Part shown: in pieces, positions 41,581 through 49,965 of the stretch
How positions within the stretch are numbered: position 1 is the stretch's first letter
How the letters are laid out: every line of letters begins with the position of its first letter
NCBI RefSeq assembly: GCF_003665435.1
Contig: NZ_CP023407.1
Span: 186,001 to 250,000, forward strand
DNA from: Streptomyces fungicidicus
GTDB lineage: Bacteria > Actinomycetota > Actinomycetes > Streptomycetales > Streptomycetaceae
Reading direction: 5' to 3'
DNA length: 64,000 bases
Notes under the pieces: generated by a model
What the model was told of the DNA's origin: nothing
Database searches by the model: none
What the model saw: only the letters and a program-made list of their open reading frames with translations
Program-made: the position numbers and the translations under genes

Positions 41581-42705
41581 TCAGGCCCAGGGCGACGCGT
41601 CGCCGAGCTCGGCCAGTGAGGGGTAGGGGGCGGTGCCGGGCGCGCGCCGGAGCGCGGCGGAGACGGGGCTGGGCAGGGTCGCGAACGACGCGTCACCACC
41701 GGGCGCGGACACCCGCTCGGGGGCGTCGACGTCGACGAGTCCCGCGTCGACCGCCTCGTCGAAGGTGGCGACGACCACGGTGCAGACGTCCTCACCGTCC
41801 AGCACGCTTCGCCAGTGATCGCTGGTCTCGGCTGCGAACCGGGCGGCGAGCGCCGTGACGACGTCCTCCTCCTGTCCGGCGTCGTCGTGGAACTTCTCGT
41901 CCAGTCCGACCAGTTGGACGAGGCGCTCCCAGAACTTCTGCTCCAGCGCGGCGCAGGCGATGTGGCGGCCGTCGGAGGTCGGGTAGACGTGGTAGCGCGG
42001 GCTGCCGCCGGTGAGCTGCTCGGCGCCCGGCTTCGGCCAGCCGGCGCCGGCCTGGTGGGCCGCGAAGTAGCCGTAGCCGAGGACCTGAAGGTTGTGGGTC
42101 ATCGACACCTGGAGGTGTGTGCCCTCGCCCGCGCGGTCGCGCTGCCGCAGGGCGAGCAGGATGTTGACGACCGCCGGGTAGGTACCGGCGGCGATGTCCG
42201 CGAGAACGGTGACCGGCAGTCCCGGCGCGCCCGTACTGTCGGTGACGACTCCGAGGAGACCGGACTCCGCCAGGTAGTTGAGGTCGTGCCCGGCCCGCTG
42301 GGCGTGCGGACCGGTCGGCCCGTAGCCGGTGATCGAGCAGTACACGACGTCGGGGTTGACCGCGCGGACGGCGTCGTGTCCCAGACCGAGCCGGTCGGCG
42401 ACTCCCGGCCGGAACTGCTCCATGACCACGTCGGCCTCGGCGGCCAGTTCCAGAACCCGGTCGCGCTGGGCGGGGTCCTTGAAGTCGACGCCGTAGGCCC
42501 GCTTGCCCCGGTTGAGCACGGCGTAGTTGGCGCTCGCCTCGCCGAACTTCGGGTCGTAGGTGCGCATCTCGTCGCCCCGGCCCGGCCGTTCGAGCTTGAC
42601 CACGTCGGCGCCGGCCTCGGCGAGCATCAGCGTCGCCAGGGGGCCGGGGAGAAGGGTGGAGAGGTCGAGGACCTTGATGCCGTCGAGGGGCAGGGCGGCG
42701 TTCAC
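41581..42705 (-). CDS. CaiB/BaiF family CoA-transferase or alpha-methylacyl-CoA racemase (second in operon)
   Basis: 374 residues, family III. The interlocked-dimer fold shows 'LPLDGIKVLDLSTLLPGPLATLMLAEAGADVVKLERPGRGDEMR', 'NRGKRAYGVDFKDP' and a candidate catalytic Asp in 'PVTVLADIAAGTYPAVV'. The length and sequence resemble alpha-methylacyl-CoA racemases as much as CoA-transferases. It could epimerise a branched acyl-CoA or pass CoA between substrate and product. GTG at 42705 overlaps the ligase stop (GTGA). Confidence 0.88.
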   Translation of the reverse strand: MNAALPLDGIKVLDLSTLLPGPLATLMLAEAGADVVKLERPGRGDEMRTYDPKFGEASANYAVLNRGKRAYGVDFKDPAQRDRVLELAAEADVVMEQFRPGVADRLGLGHDAVRAVNPDVVYCSITGYGPTGPHAQRAGHDLNYLAESGLLGVVTDSTGAPGLPVTVLADIAAGTYPAVVNILLALRQRDRAGEGTHLQVSMTHNLQVLGYGYFAAHQAGAGWPKPGAEQLTGGSPRYHVYPTSDGRHIACAALEQKFWERLVQLVGLDEKFHDDAGQEEDVVTALAARFAAETSDHWRSVLDGEDVCTVVVATFDEAVDAGLVDVDAPERVSAPGGDASFATLPSPVSAALRRAPGTAPYPSLAELGDASPWA

Positions 42706-44375
42706 GCGATCATCTCCCGCAGCTTGAACTTCTGGATCTTCCCGCTCGGGGTCATCGGCAGCTCGGGCGCGTTGACCACCCGCTCGGGGAGGTAGTGCTT
42801 GGACAGGCCCTGGGCGAGCAGGTAGTCCGCCAGGTCGGCCACCGTCGGCTCCGGTGCGCCGGCACGGGTCACCAGCACCGCGCAGATCCGCTCGCCGAGC
42901 CGCTCGTCGGGGATGCCGACCACGGCCGCGTTGACCACGTCGGGGTGGTCGAAGAGGACCGACTCGACATCGGTGACCGGGATGTTCTCCCCGCCGCGGA
43001 TGATGATGTCCTTGGTACGCCCGCGCAGGGAGAGCCAGCCGTGCTCGTCCAGGCTGGCCCGGTCGCCGGTCCTGAACCACAGGCCGGGCAGGTAGGCGTC
43101 GTCGGTGGCGTCCGGCCGGTCGTAGTAGCCGTAGACGACACCCGGCCCCCGCATGAGCAGGTCGCCGACCTCGCCGGGCGGTACGTCGCGGCCGTCGGGC
43201 CCGACGACGCGGACCTCGGAGCCGTCGAAGATCGACCCGTCGGTGCGCTGGATCGCGGCCGGCTCGTCGGGCGTGCAGGAGCTCATGATGCTGCACTCGG
43301 TGAGGCCCCACGCGGGGGCGATGTAGGCCCCGAGGGCCTCCTGGGCACGCGCGGGGAGATTGCGGGGCACCGGGGAGCCGGCGATCACCAGGCATTCCAG
43401 CGGACAGTCCGGGTCGCCCGCGAGGTCGGTGCGCATCATGTCCTGGAGGAAGGTGGGAGCGCCGAAGAACGCCGTGACTCCCTCCTCGCGGATCACACGT
43501 ACGCCCCAGACCGGATCCCACCGGTCGACATGCACCGCGGTGCCCGCGAGCAGCACCGTCAGCACGATGCCCCATGCGAAACCGGTGTGGTGGCCGACCG
43601 GCGAGGCGACCAGGTGCACCATCGGGGCGCCGTACACCTGTGGACCGATGTGCTCGGCCTGGCGGCGGACGGCGTAGATGAGCGTGTTGTGACTGTGCAT
43701 CGCGCCCTTAGGCTCACCGGTGGTGCCGGAGGTGAAGCCGAGGTAGCAGATGCGGCTGGGTACGGGGTCGGGGAACGTCCGCGTCGGCACGCCGGTGTGG
43801 CTCGACCAGAGCGACTCGCCGTCGCGGAGGTCCGAGGCGTCGTCGTCGAGGACGACGACGTGCTCGAGCGTCGGTATGCCGGCCCGCAGCCTGCGGGAGA
43901 GCTCGAGGTGCTCGGTGCTGCGCCACCGCCGCGGAATGACCAGGACCTTGGCCTTGCTGCGGCGAAGGATCGCGGCGGCCTGGCGTTCGCCGTACGCCAC
44001 CGGGATCCCGGCGTAGACGGCGCCGAGCTCGTTGATGCCGAAGACCATCTCGGGATACTCGACCCAGTTGGGAAGCATCAGGACGACGGCGTCGCCCCGG
44101 GCGACTCCCAGGGAGGCGAAGACGCTCGCCGCGTGGTGGGCGTTCGCGTCGAACTCGGCGTAGGTGCGGCTCACCCGGTTGCCGCCGGTGCGGTGTCCCA
44201 CGAGCGCCACACGGTCCGGATGAGCCTGCGCCGCGTCGGTCAGCAGGGAGCGGATCGACCGCTCCTCCCACCAGCCGGCGTCCCGCCATGCCTCGGCGTC
44301 GACGTCGGTGACCGGGGTGTGCTGGCCGTCGAGGAGATCGGTCAGCGGGGTAACGCTCTGACTCGTGGTCATCAT
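42702..44375 (-). CDS. Acyl-CoA ligase (AMP-forming), AliA-like candidate
   Basis: 557 residues, class I adenylate-forming enzyme. P-loop 'YLGFTSGTTGEPKGAMHSHN', 'PAWGLTECSIMSS', hinge 'WFRTGDRASLDEHGWLSLRGRTKDIIIRGGENI', and the catalytic Lys in 'MTPSGKIQKFKLREMI'. It activates a carboxylic acid to its CoA ester using ATP and is the probable entry step of the pathway. The pattern is like cyclohexanecarboxylate- and medium-chain-acyl-CoA ligases, but specificity cannot be read directly. It overlaps both neighbours by 4 bases. Confidence 0.9.
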   Translation of the reverse strand: MMTTSQSVTPLTDLLDGQHTPVTDVDAEAWRDAGWWEERSIRSLLTDAAQAHPDRVALVGHRTGGNRVSRTYAEFDANAHHAASVFASLGVARGDAVVLMLPNWVEYPEMVFGINELGAVYAGIPVAYGERQAAAILRRSKAKVLVIPRRWRSTEHLELSRRLRAGIPTLEHVVVLDDDASDLRDGESLWSSHTGVPTRTFPDPVPSRICYLGFTSGTTGEPKGAMHSHNTLIYAVRRQAEHIGPQVYGAPMVHLVASPVGHHTGFAWGIVLTVLLAGTAVHVDRWDPVWGVRVIREEGVTAFFGAPTFLQDMMRTDLAGDPDCPLECLVIAGSPVPRNLPARAQEALGAYIAPAWGLTECSIMSSCTPDEPAAIQRTDGSIFDGSEVRVVGPDGRDVPPGEVGDLLMRGPGVVYGYYDRPDATDDAYLPGLWFRTGDRASLDEHGWLSLRGRTKDIIIRGGENIPVTDVESVLFDHPDVVNAAVVGIPDERLGERICAVLVTRAGAPEPTVADLADYLLAQGLSKHYLPERVVNAPELPMTPSGKIQKFKLREMIA

Positions 44376-45424
44376 CCGTCCTTACGAAGGGAGGTGCCCG
44401 GGGCGAGGCCCACCAGGGTGCGCGCGGTGGTGACGGCGGCGCCCTGGAGGTCGGCGGCGGCGCGCAGGGAGACCGCGTCGCGCAGGTACCGCTCGGCCGG
44501 GTACTCGGCGAGGTAGCCGTAGCCGCCGTGCGACTGAAGTGCGGCGGCCGCCACGGTGATCGCGCCGTCGCAGGCCTCGCGTGCGGCCGAGAGGGAACGG
44601 ACCGGGTCGTCGGCCACGGCCACCGCGGCCGCGAGGGCGATCGCGCTGCCGGAGGCCTGGGCGAGCAGCGACTGGCGCACCGTGGGGAGGGCGGTCAGCG
44701 CGTCGCCGAACTGCTGGCGGCCGGCGGAGTAGGCGGCGGCCGTGTCGGCGGCGGCGGCTGCCGTGCCGGCGGCAACGGCGGCGGCCCCGAGCCGGAGCCG
44801 GACCTGTGCCGCCGGGACGTCGACGCCGGTCAGTTCGGTGACCTCGGCGACGCCCGCCTCGACGTCGGCGGACCGGGTGAGGGCCCCGCCGAGGCCGGTC
44901 CGGCGCAGCGGACGGTAGGTGAGCGCGGCAGGGTCGATGAGGAGCGCCCTGTCCTCGTCGGCGAGGACGAGGAGGTGCGGTGCCTCGGCGGCCGCGTCGA
45001 TCCGGTCGACCGAGCCGCTCAGGGTGGTGCCTGACCGGGTGAGCCGGACGTGGGCGGAGCCGGCGTCGACGACCGCGACTGCCGCGGTCCCGGCGTGCAC
45101 CCGGCCGACGAGGTCGGCGCAGCGCTCGTCGCTCGCGAGCACGTCGATGGCGGCGTGTGCCTGGGCGCAGGCCCAGCCGAGCGCCGGCCAGGTGCGGCCG
45201 AGCCGTTCGAGCGCGATCACGGTGGTGGTGCGGTCGGCGCCGCCGCCGCCGTGCTCCTCGGCGGTCCCCAGGGTCCAGACGCCGAGTTCGACGAGTTCGG
45301 CGGTCAGTCGTGCGACGGCTTCCGGCTCGTCGGTGAGGACGAGGTCGTGATCGGCGGCGAAGGCGTCCAGCATGGCCATCAGGTCACGCTGGTCGCTGTC
45401 GAGTGCGGGGCCGTGCCAGCTCAT
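44372..45424 (-). CDS. Acyl-CoA dehydrogenase-like protein, short, without canonical base
   Basis: 350 residues, shorter than the usual 380-400. The C-terminal FAD helix region is clear ('YSAGRQQFGDALTALPTVRQSLLAQASGSA', 'LQSHGGYGYLAEYPAERYLRDAVSLRA'). The normal IYEGT-x-EIQ segment carrying the catalytic Glu is replaced by 'RAAADLQGAAVTTARTLVG', so no base is visible there. The N-terminal and middle domains are degenerate. It may be the non-catalytic subunit of a heteromeric dehydrogenase, as in paired FadE enzymes of steroid degradation, or use a different base. It overlaps its neighbours by 4 bases. Confidence 0.85.
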   Translation of the reverse strand: MSWHGPALDSDQRDLMAMLDAFAADHDLVLTDEPEAVARLTAELVELGVWTLGTAEEHGGGGADRTTTVIALERLGRTWPALGWACAQAHAAIDVLASDERCADLVGRVHAGTAAVAVVDAGSAHVRLTRSGTTLSGSVDRIDAAAEAPHLLVLADEDRALLIDPAALTYRPLRRTGLGGALTRSADVEAGVAEVTELTGVDVPAAQVRLRLGAAAVAAGTAAAAADTAAAYSAGRQQFGDALTALPTVRQSLLAQASGSAIALAAAVAVADDPVRSLSAAREACDGAITVAAAALQSHGGYGYLAEYPAERYLRDAVSLRAAADLQGAAVTTARTLVGLAPGTSLRKDG

Positions 45425-46206
45425 GCCCAGAAGCTTTCGGACTTGGGCTCGCGGCGCTCGCCGAACGCGGCGCCGACCTCGTGCGCCTCCCGGGTCTGCA
45501 GGTACAGCGAGAGCTGCTGGTCGTGGGCCATGCGGGCCTGTCCTGACACCCCGTTGTGGCGGGCCGAGAACGCCCCCTTCATCGCGCCGATGGCCAGCGG
45601 GCTGCGGGTGGTGATCTCCCTGGCCACCTCGACGGCGCGGGGCAGGGCCTCACCGGGGGCGACGACCTCGTTGACCAGGCCCATGTCGAGGGCCTGGGCG
45701 GCGGTGTACTTCCGGTTGAGGTACCACATCTCCTTGGCGCGCTTGCGGCCGATGGTGTCCTCCAGGTACCAGGAGCCGTAGCCGGCGTCGAAGCTGCCGA
45801 CCATGGGGCCGACCTGCCGGAAGACGGCGTTCTCGGAGGCGATGGTCAGGTCGCACACGGTGTGCAGCACGTTGCCTCCGCCGACCGCGAAACCGTTGAC
45901 GGCTGCGATGATCGGCTTGGGGATGGTGTCGAGCGCCTGGTAGACGTCGATGACCGGCAGCACCTGGGACTGGTCGAGGGAGGTGACCGGGTCGTGTTCG
46001 CCGCCGATGCAGAAGAACTTGTCGCCGGTGCCGGTGAGCACGGCTGCGCGCAGGTCGCGGTCCAGCCGGAACCGCTGCAGCGCGTCGACGAGTTCCAGGC
46101 AGGTCTGGTGGCGGAACTTGTTGCCGGCCTCGGGCCGGTTGATGGTGAGGGTGAGGACCGCGTCGGTGCGGTCGATGAGGATGTCGTCGTACGTCGGTGC
46201 GTTCAT
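45421..46206 (-). CDS. MenB/BadI-type crotonase (candidate 2-ketocycloalkanecarboxyl-CoA ring hydrolase)
   Basis: 261 residues. General crotonase motifs: 'LTLTINRPEAGNKFR' and 'IAAVNGFAVGGGNVLHTVCDLTIASENAVF'. The next segment, 'QVGPMVGSFDAGYGSWYLEDTIGRKRAKEMWYLNRKYTAAQALDMGLVNEVV', is diagnostic of the naphthoate synthase (MenB)/BadI branch. MenB closes a ring; BadI opens 2-ketocyclohexanecarboxyl-CoA to pimeloyl-CoA. Placed among beta-oxidation genes, with no other menaquinone gene nearby, a ring-opening hydrolase is the better reading. The C-terminal 'EVGAAFGERREPKSESFW' also fits the branch. It overlaps its neighbours by 4 bases. Confidence 0.82.
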   Translation of the reverse strand: MNAPTYDDILIDRTDAVLTLTINRPEAGNKFRHQTCLELVDALQRFRLDRDLRAAVLTGTGDKFFCIGGEHDPVTSLDQSQVLPVIDVYQALDTIPKPIIAAVNGFAVGGGNVLHTVCDLTIASENAVFRQVGPMVGSFDAGYGSWYLEDTIGRKRAKEMWYLNRKYTAAQALDMGLVNEVVAPGEALPRAVEVAREITTRSPLAIGAMKGAFSARHNGVSGQARMAHDQQLSLYLQTREAHEVGAAFGERREPKSESFWA

Positions 46207-47072
46207 CGGGTGTTCTTCTCTCCGGTGCGGAATCCCTGACCGTTCTTGGCGCCGAGCCGCCCGGCGGCGACCATCCGGCGCAGCAGAGGGGGCGGGGCGT
46301 AGCGGCTGTCGAGCGTCGCGGCGTAGGCGCTCTCGGTGGCGTGGAGGTGGACGTCGAGGCCGATCATGTCGAGCATCTCGAAGGGCCCGGACTGGTAGCC
46401 GAGGCCGAGCTTGAGGGCCACGTCGATGTCCTCGGCGGTGGCCAGGCCGTCGTCGTACTCCTGGATGACGTCGTTGAGGTAGGGCAGCAGCAGCGCGTTG
46501 AGGAGGAAGCCGGGGCGGTCCTTGACGACGACCGGTTCCTTGCCGTCGAGGGAGGAGACCAGCGCCACCAGTCGCTCGACCAGCCGGGGGTCGGTCTGCA
46601 GTGCGCGGACCACCTCGACGGTGCGCATGACCGGTGCGGGGTTGAAGAAGTGGAGGCCGGCGACCCGCTCCGGGTGCGGCAGGGCCGCGGCCAGGTCGGT
46701 GACCGACAGGGCGGAGGTGTTGGTCAGGACGGGCGTCTGCTCGCCCACGACGGCGGCGGCCTCGGCCAGCAGCGCCTTCTTCACCTCGGCGTTCTCCGTC
46801 ACCGACTCGACCACGACGTCGACGCCGGCCAGGTCGGCCATGCTCGTGGTGCCGGTGATGTGCGCCAGCGTGGCCTGCTTGGCGTCCTCGGTGATCTTGC
46901 CGCGGGCGATGCCGCCGTCAAGGAAATCGGCCACCGCGGCGAGGCCGGCGTCGACCCGGGACACGTCCGTCTCCAGGGCGACGACGTCTCGACCGGAGGC
47001 CGCGAACACCTGCGCGATGCCGGCGCCCATCGTGCCGAGGCCGAGCACCCCGACCCTCGGGAAGTCGTTCAT
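46203..47072 (-). CDS. 3-Hydroxyacyl-CoA dehydrogenase (second of three)
   Basis: 289 residues. NAD loop 'VGVLGLGTMGAGIAQVFAASGRDVVALE'; catalytic His in 'VAGLHFFNPAPVMRTVEVVRAL'; C-terminal domain 'LKLGLGYQSGPFEMLDMIGLDVHLHATE' ending 'GRLGAKNGQGFRT'. This is the most canonical of the three paralogues. It oxidises a 3-hydroxyacyl-CoA with NAD+. It starts 12 bases after the stop of the preceding dehydrogenase and overlaps the BadI-like gene by 4 bases. Confidence 0.9.
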   Translation of the reverse strand: MNDFPRVGVLGLGTMGAGIAQVFAASGRDVVALETDVSRVDAGLAAVADFLDGGIARGKITEDAKQATLAHITGTTSMADLAGVDVVVESVTENAEVKKALLAEAAAVVGEQTPVLTNTSALSVTDLAAALPHPERVAGLHFFNPAPVMRTVEVVRALQTDPRLVERLVALVSSLDGKEPVVVKDRPGFLLNALLLPYLNDVIQEYDDGLATAEDIDVALKLGLGYQSGPFEMLDMIGLDVHLHATESAYAATLDSRYAPPPLLRRMVAAGRLGAKNGQGFRTGEKNTR

Positions 47073-47084
47073 CGTCTGTCTCCT

Positions 47085-47963
47085 TCAGGACCCGAAGAGG
47101 CGGGTGTCGTCGTAGGTGTAGAAGCCGCGGCCGGTCTTGCGGCCGAGGTCGCCCGCGGCGACCATCCGCTCGACCATCGGCGGCGGGAAGAAGCGCGGAT
47201 CACGCAGCTGCTCGTAGAGGCGTGTCGCGACCTGCTGGTGAATGTCCATGCCGACGATGTCCAGCAGCCGGAAGGGGCCCATGGGATGTCCGAGTCCGCC
47301 GAGCACGGCGGCGTCGATCGACTCCTTGGTGCCGAGGCCCGCCTCGAGGGCGCGGATGCAGGAGTTCTCCCACGGGATCAGGAACCGGTTGACGATGAAA
47401 CCGGGCCGGTCCTGGGTGGCGACGCCGGTCTTGCCGAGGGAATCGAGGAATGCGACGGTCGCCTTGTGCGCCCAGTCGGCGGTGTGGCGGCCGTCGGCGA
47501 CCTCGACCAGCTTCATCAGCGGTGCGGGGTTGCAGTAGTGGGTGCCGACGACCCGCTCCGGCCTGCGCGATCCGGACGCGATGCCGGTGACCGACAGCGT
47601 CGAGGTGTTGGTGTGGAACAGCGTCCGTTCGGAGACGATCTCGTCCAGCCTGCCGAAGGTGTCCTTCTTCAGCTGGAGGTCCTCGAAGACCGCCTCGACC
47701 ACGACGTCGCAGGGCGCGAGATCGGTGAGGGTGGTGCTGCCGGTCAGGGCGTCCTTGGCCGCCTGGGCGGTGGTCGCGTCGAGTTTGCCGAGCTTGACGC
47801 TCTTGTCGAAGAAGCCGTGCACGGTGTCGATGCCGCGCTTGAGGTTGCCCTCGTCGACGTCGTAGAGGATCGTCCGGTGCCCGGCGCGCGCCATCACGGT
47901 GGCGATGCCCGAGCCCATGGTGCCTGCGCCGAGGACGGCGACGGTCTTGCTCACCTTGCTCAC
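47085..47963 (-). CDS. 3-Hydroxyacyl-CoA dehydrogenase (first of three)
   Basis: 292 residues. NAD loop 'TVAVLGAGTMGSGIATVMARAGHRTILYD'; the catalytic motif reads 'VVGTHYCNPAPLMKLVEVADG', keeping the His but with YC in place of the usual FF; C-terminal 'LGHPMGPFRLLDIVGMDIHQQV' ending 'RKTGRGFYTYDD'. The altered catalytic loop suggests a different acyl group from its neighbour. GTG at 47963 is preferred for a GGAGAACC site; a second GTG lies at 47954. There is a 29-base gap to the SDR gene. Confidence 0.9.
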   Translation of the reverse strand: MSKVSKTVAVLGAGTMGSGIATVMARAGHRTILYDVDEGNLKRGIDTVHGFFDKSVKLGKLDATTAQAAKDALTGSTTLTDLAPCDVVVEAVFEDLQLKKDTFGRLDEIVSERTLFHTNTSTLSVTGIASGSRRPERVVGTHYCNPAPLMKLVEVADGRHTADWAHKATVAFLDSLGKTGVATQDRPGFIVNRFLIPWENSCIRALEAGLGTKESIDAAVLGGLGHPMGPFRLLDIVGMDIHQQVATRLYEQLRDPRFFPPPMVERMVAAGDLGRKTGRGFYTYDDTRLFGS

Positions 47964-47992
47964 TGGTTCTCCCTGAAGTGGCCGTGGCGGTC

Positions 47993-48745
47993 TCAGCGGA
48001 CGCTCTGGCCGCCGTCGATGACGATGACCTCGCCGGTCATGAAGTCCGAGGCGCTGCCGGCGAGGAGCAGCAGCCAGGGCTCGAGCTCCTCCGGCCGGCC
48101 CATGCGGCGAGCGGGGATGGCTCGCGTGACCTTGGCCAGGGCGTCGGTGTCGGCGCGCAGCGCGCTGTTGAGCGGCGTGGCGAAGTAGCCGGGTGCGATC
48201 GCGTTGACCTGGATGCCGTGCCGCGCCCACTCGACGGCCATGGAGCGGGTGAAGGCGATGACGCCGGCTTTGGAAGCGGAGTAGGCCGCGTGGGCGGCGA
48301 CGCCCTGGAGGGCGAAGTTGGAGGCGATGTTGACGACCTTGCCGGAGCCCTGCGCGACCATGTGGCGGCCGGCTGCCCGGGTGGCGAGGTAGGTGCCGCG
48401 GAGGTTGGTCGCGACCACCCGGTCCCATTCCTCGGCCGACTGGTCCAGGAGGGGGGTGGAGGCGACGATGCCGGAGTTGTTGACCAGGATGTCGACCCGG
48501 CCGTAGGTCTCGACGGTCGCCTCGACCATCCGCTCCACCGCCGCCTCGTCGGTGATGTCGGTCGGGCAGGCGAGCGCCCGGCCGCCGGCGGCCTTGGCCT
48601 CGTCGACGAACGCGTCCAGCTCCGTGCCGGTGCGGGCGGCGACGGTGACCGCGGCTCCGGCCGCGACCAGGGCCGAGGCCATCGACCGGCCGAGCCCCCG
48701 CCCGGCTCCGGTGACGATCGCGACCTTGCCGTGCAGGTCCGTCAT
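47993..48745 (-). CDS. SDR-family dehydrogenase (BadH-like candidate)
   Basis: 250 residues, classical short-chain dehydrogenase. Cofactor loop 'VAIVTGAGRGLGRSMASALVAAGAAVTVAAR', 'DILVNNSGIV', catalytic Ser/Tyr/Lys in 'VVNIASNFALQGVAAHAAYSASKAGVIAF', and the C-terminal 'DFMTGEVIVIDGGQSVR'. In Rhodopseudomonas an SDR (BadH) makes 2-ketocyclohexanecarboxyl-CoA just before BadI, so this gene could supply the ring hydrolase here. An ordinary 3-ketoacyl reductase-type role is the alternative. ATG at 48745 overlaps the dehydrogenase stop upstream (ATGA). Confidence 0.88.
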   Translation of the reverse strand: MTDLHGKVAIVTGAGRGLGRSMASALVAAGAAVTVAARTGTELDAFVDEAKAAGGRALACPTDITDEAAVERMVEATVETYGRVDILVNNSGIVASTPLLDQSAEEWDRVVATNLRGTYLATRAAGRHMVAQGSGKVVNIASNFALQGVAAHAAYSASKAGVIAFTRSMAVEWARHGIQVNAIAPGYFATPLNSALRADTDALAKVTRAIPARRMGRPEELEPWLLLLAGSASDFMTGEVIVIDGGQSVR

Positions 48746-49965
48746 GTCAGCTCTCCCATCGCCCGGGTGATCTCGCGGCCGATGAGCAGCCGTTGGATCT
48801 CGTTGGTGCCGTCGTAGATCTGGGTGACCTTGGCGTCGCGCAGGCAGCGCTCGACGCCGAGGGGTGCGAGGTCGCCGTAGGGGCCGAGAATGCGGGTGGC
48901 CTCCACCGCCGCGGTGAAGCCCAGGTCGGTGCAGGCCTGCTTCATCATCCCGATCTGTCCGGTCGGAATGTCGGTGGCGGTGTCGACCTGGCGGGCGACC
49001 GCGTGCAGCAGCAGCCGTCCCTGCAGGATCCGGCCGCGCAGCTCGGCGAGGGCGAAGGTGTGCTCGTCGGGCAGCCGGGCGCCGTGCAGCCGGGTCAGGG
49101 CGGCCAGGGTCCGCGCGTAGGCGGCGCGGGCCAGGCCGACGCCCTGGGCGGCGGCGCTGATCCGCGACTTGACGACGGAGTTCATCACCACGCGCCAGCC
49201 CTGGCCCTCCTCGCCCAGGAGGTGGCCGGCCGGGATGTGCACGTCGTCGAAGAACAGCTCGGCGGTGCTGGAGCCGTGCATGCCCATCTTCTCGAACGGG
49301 CGGCCGCTGCTGACGCCGTCCCAGCCGCCGTCCACGACGAACGCGCTGATGCCGCGGCGTCCGAGGCTCTTGTCGACGGTGGCGAAGCAGATGATCACTC
49401 CGGCCCGGTCGCCGGTGGTGATGAAGGTCTTCGCCCCGTTGAGCAGGTAACCGTCCCCGGTCGGCCGGGCCGTGGTCCGCAGGGAGGCGACGTCGCTGCC
49501 GGCGTTGGGCTCGGTGATGCCGAGCGAGCCGTAGACCGAGCCGTCGAGCAGACCGGGGATGTACCGCCGCGCCAGTTCGTCGCTGCCCGCGAGGAGGATC
49601 GGGTACGCGGCGTGCATCTGGGTCATGAACACGAGCGACGTCGCCGCGCAGCCGGCGGTGACCTCCTCCATCGCCACGGCGTACGCGACGTTGCTGTCGT
49701 CCGTGCCGCCGAGGTGCGTGGGGAAGACCAGACCCATCAAACCGGCCCGGGCCAGGGCCTGCACACTGTCGTGGGCGAAGGCGTGGGTGGCGTCGAGTTC
49801 GGCCGCGCGGGGAGCCACCTCTCGGGAGACGACCTCGCGGGTGAGGGCCCGGACCTCGCGTTCCCGGTCGGTCAGGGCGGCGTCGGCGGCCGGCTCGTCC
49901 AGCAGGCCGTGCAGGGCGAGGTAAGCCTTGGGGTCGGTATCGAGGGCGAGCGGTTCCACGCTCAT
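48742..49965 (-). CDS. Acyl-CoA dehydrogenase with Asp in the catalytic-base position
   Basis: 407 residues, full length. FAD/substrate motifs 'GSLGITEPNAGSDVASLRTTA' and 'TFITTGDRAGVIICFA' are intact, as are 'FEKMGMHGSSTAELFFDDVHIP' and 'ILGPYGDLAPLGVERCLRDAKVTQIYDGTNEIQRLLIGREI'. In the last motif the usual IYEGT is IYDGT, so the canonical Glu base is Asp. It should introduce the 2,3 double bond into an acyl-CoA and pass electrons to ETF. It overlaps its neighbours by 4 bases. Confidence 0.92.
   Translation of the reverse strand: MSVEPLALDTDPKAYLALHGLLDEPAADAALTDREREVRALTREVVSREVAPRAAELDATHAFAHDSVQALARAGLMGLVFPTHLGGTDDSNVAYAVAMEEVTAGCAATSLVFMTQMHAAYPILLAGSDELARRYIPGLLDGSVYGSLGITEPNAGSDVASLRTTARPTGDGYLLNGAKTFITTGDRAGVIICFATVDKSLGRRGISAFVVDGGWDGVSSGRPFEKMGMHGSSTAELFFDDVHIPAGHLLGEEGQGWRVVMNSVVKSRISAAAQGVGLARAAYARTLAALTRLHGARLPDEHTFALAELRGRILQGRLLLHAVARQVDTATDIPTGQIGMMKQACTDLGFTAAVEATRILGPYGDLAPLGVERCLRDAKVTQIYDGTNEIQRLLIGREITRAMGELT

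Noticed and set aside
42795..44516. Plus-strand frame of 573 codons opposite the acyl-CoA ligase
   Set aside because: It is antisense to a gene with all adenylate-forming motifs; the translation is compositional noise.
45421..46206. True MenB (menaquinone) assignment for the BadI/MenB-type crotonase
   Set aside because: No other menaquinone gene is nearby, Streptomyces generally use the futalosine route, and the surrounding genes are beta-oxidation enzymes.
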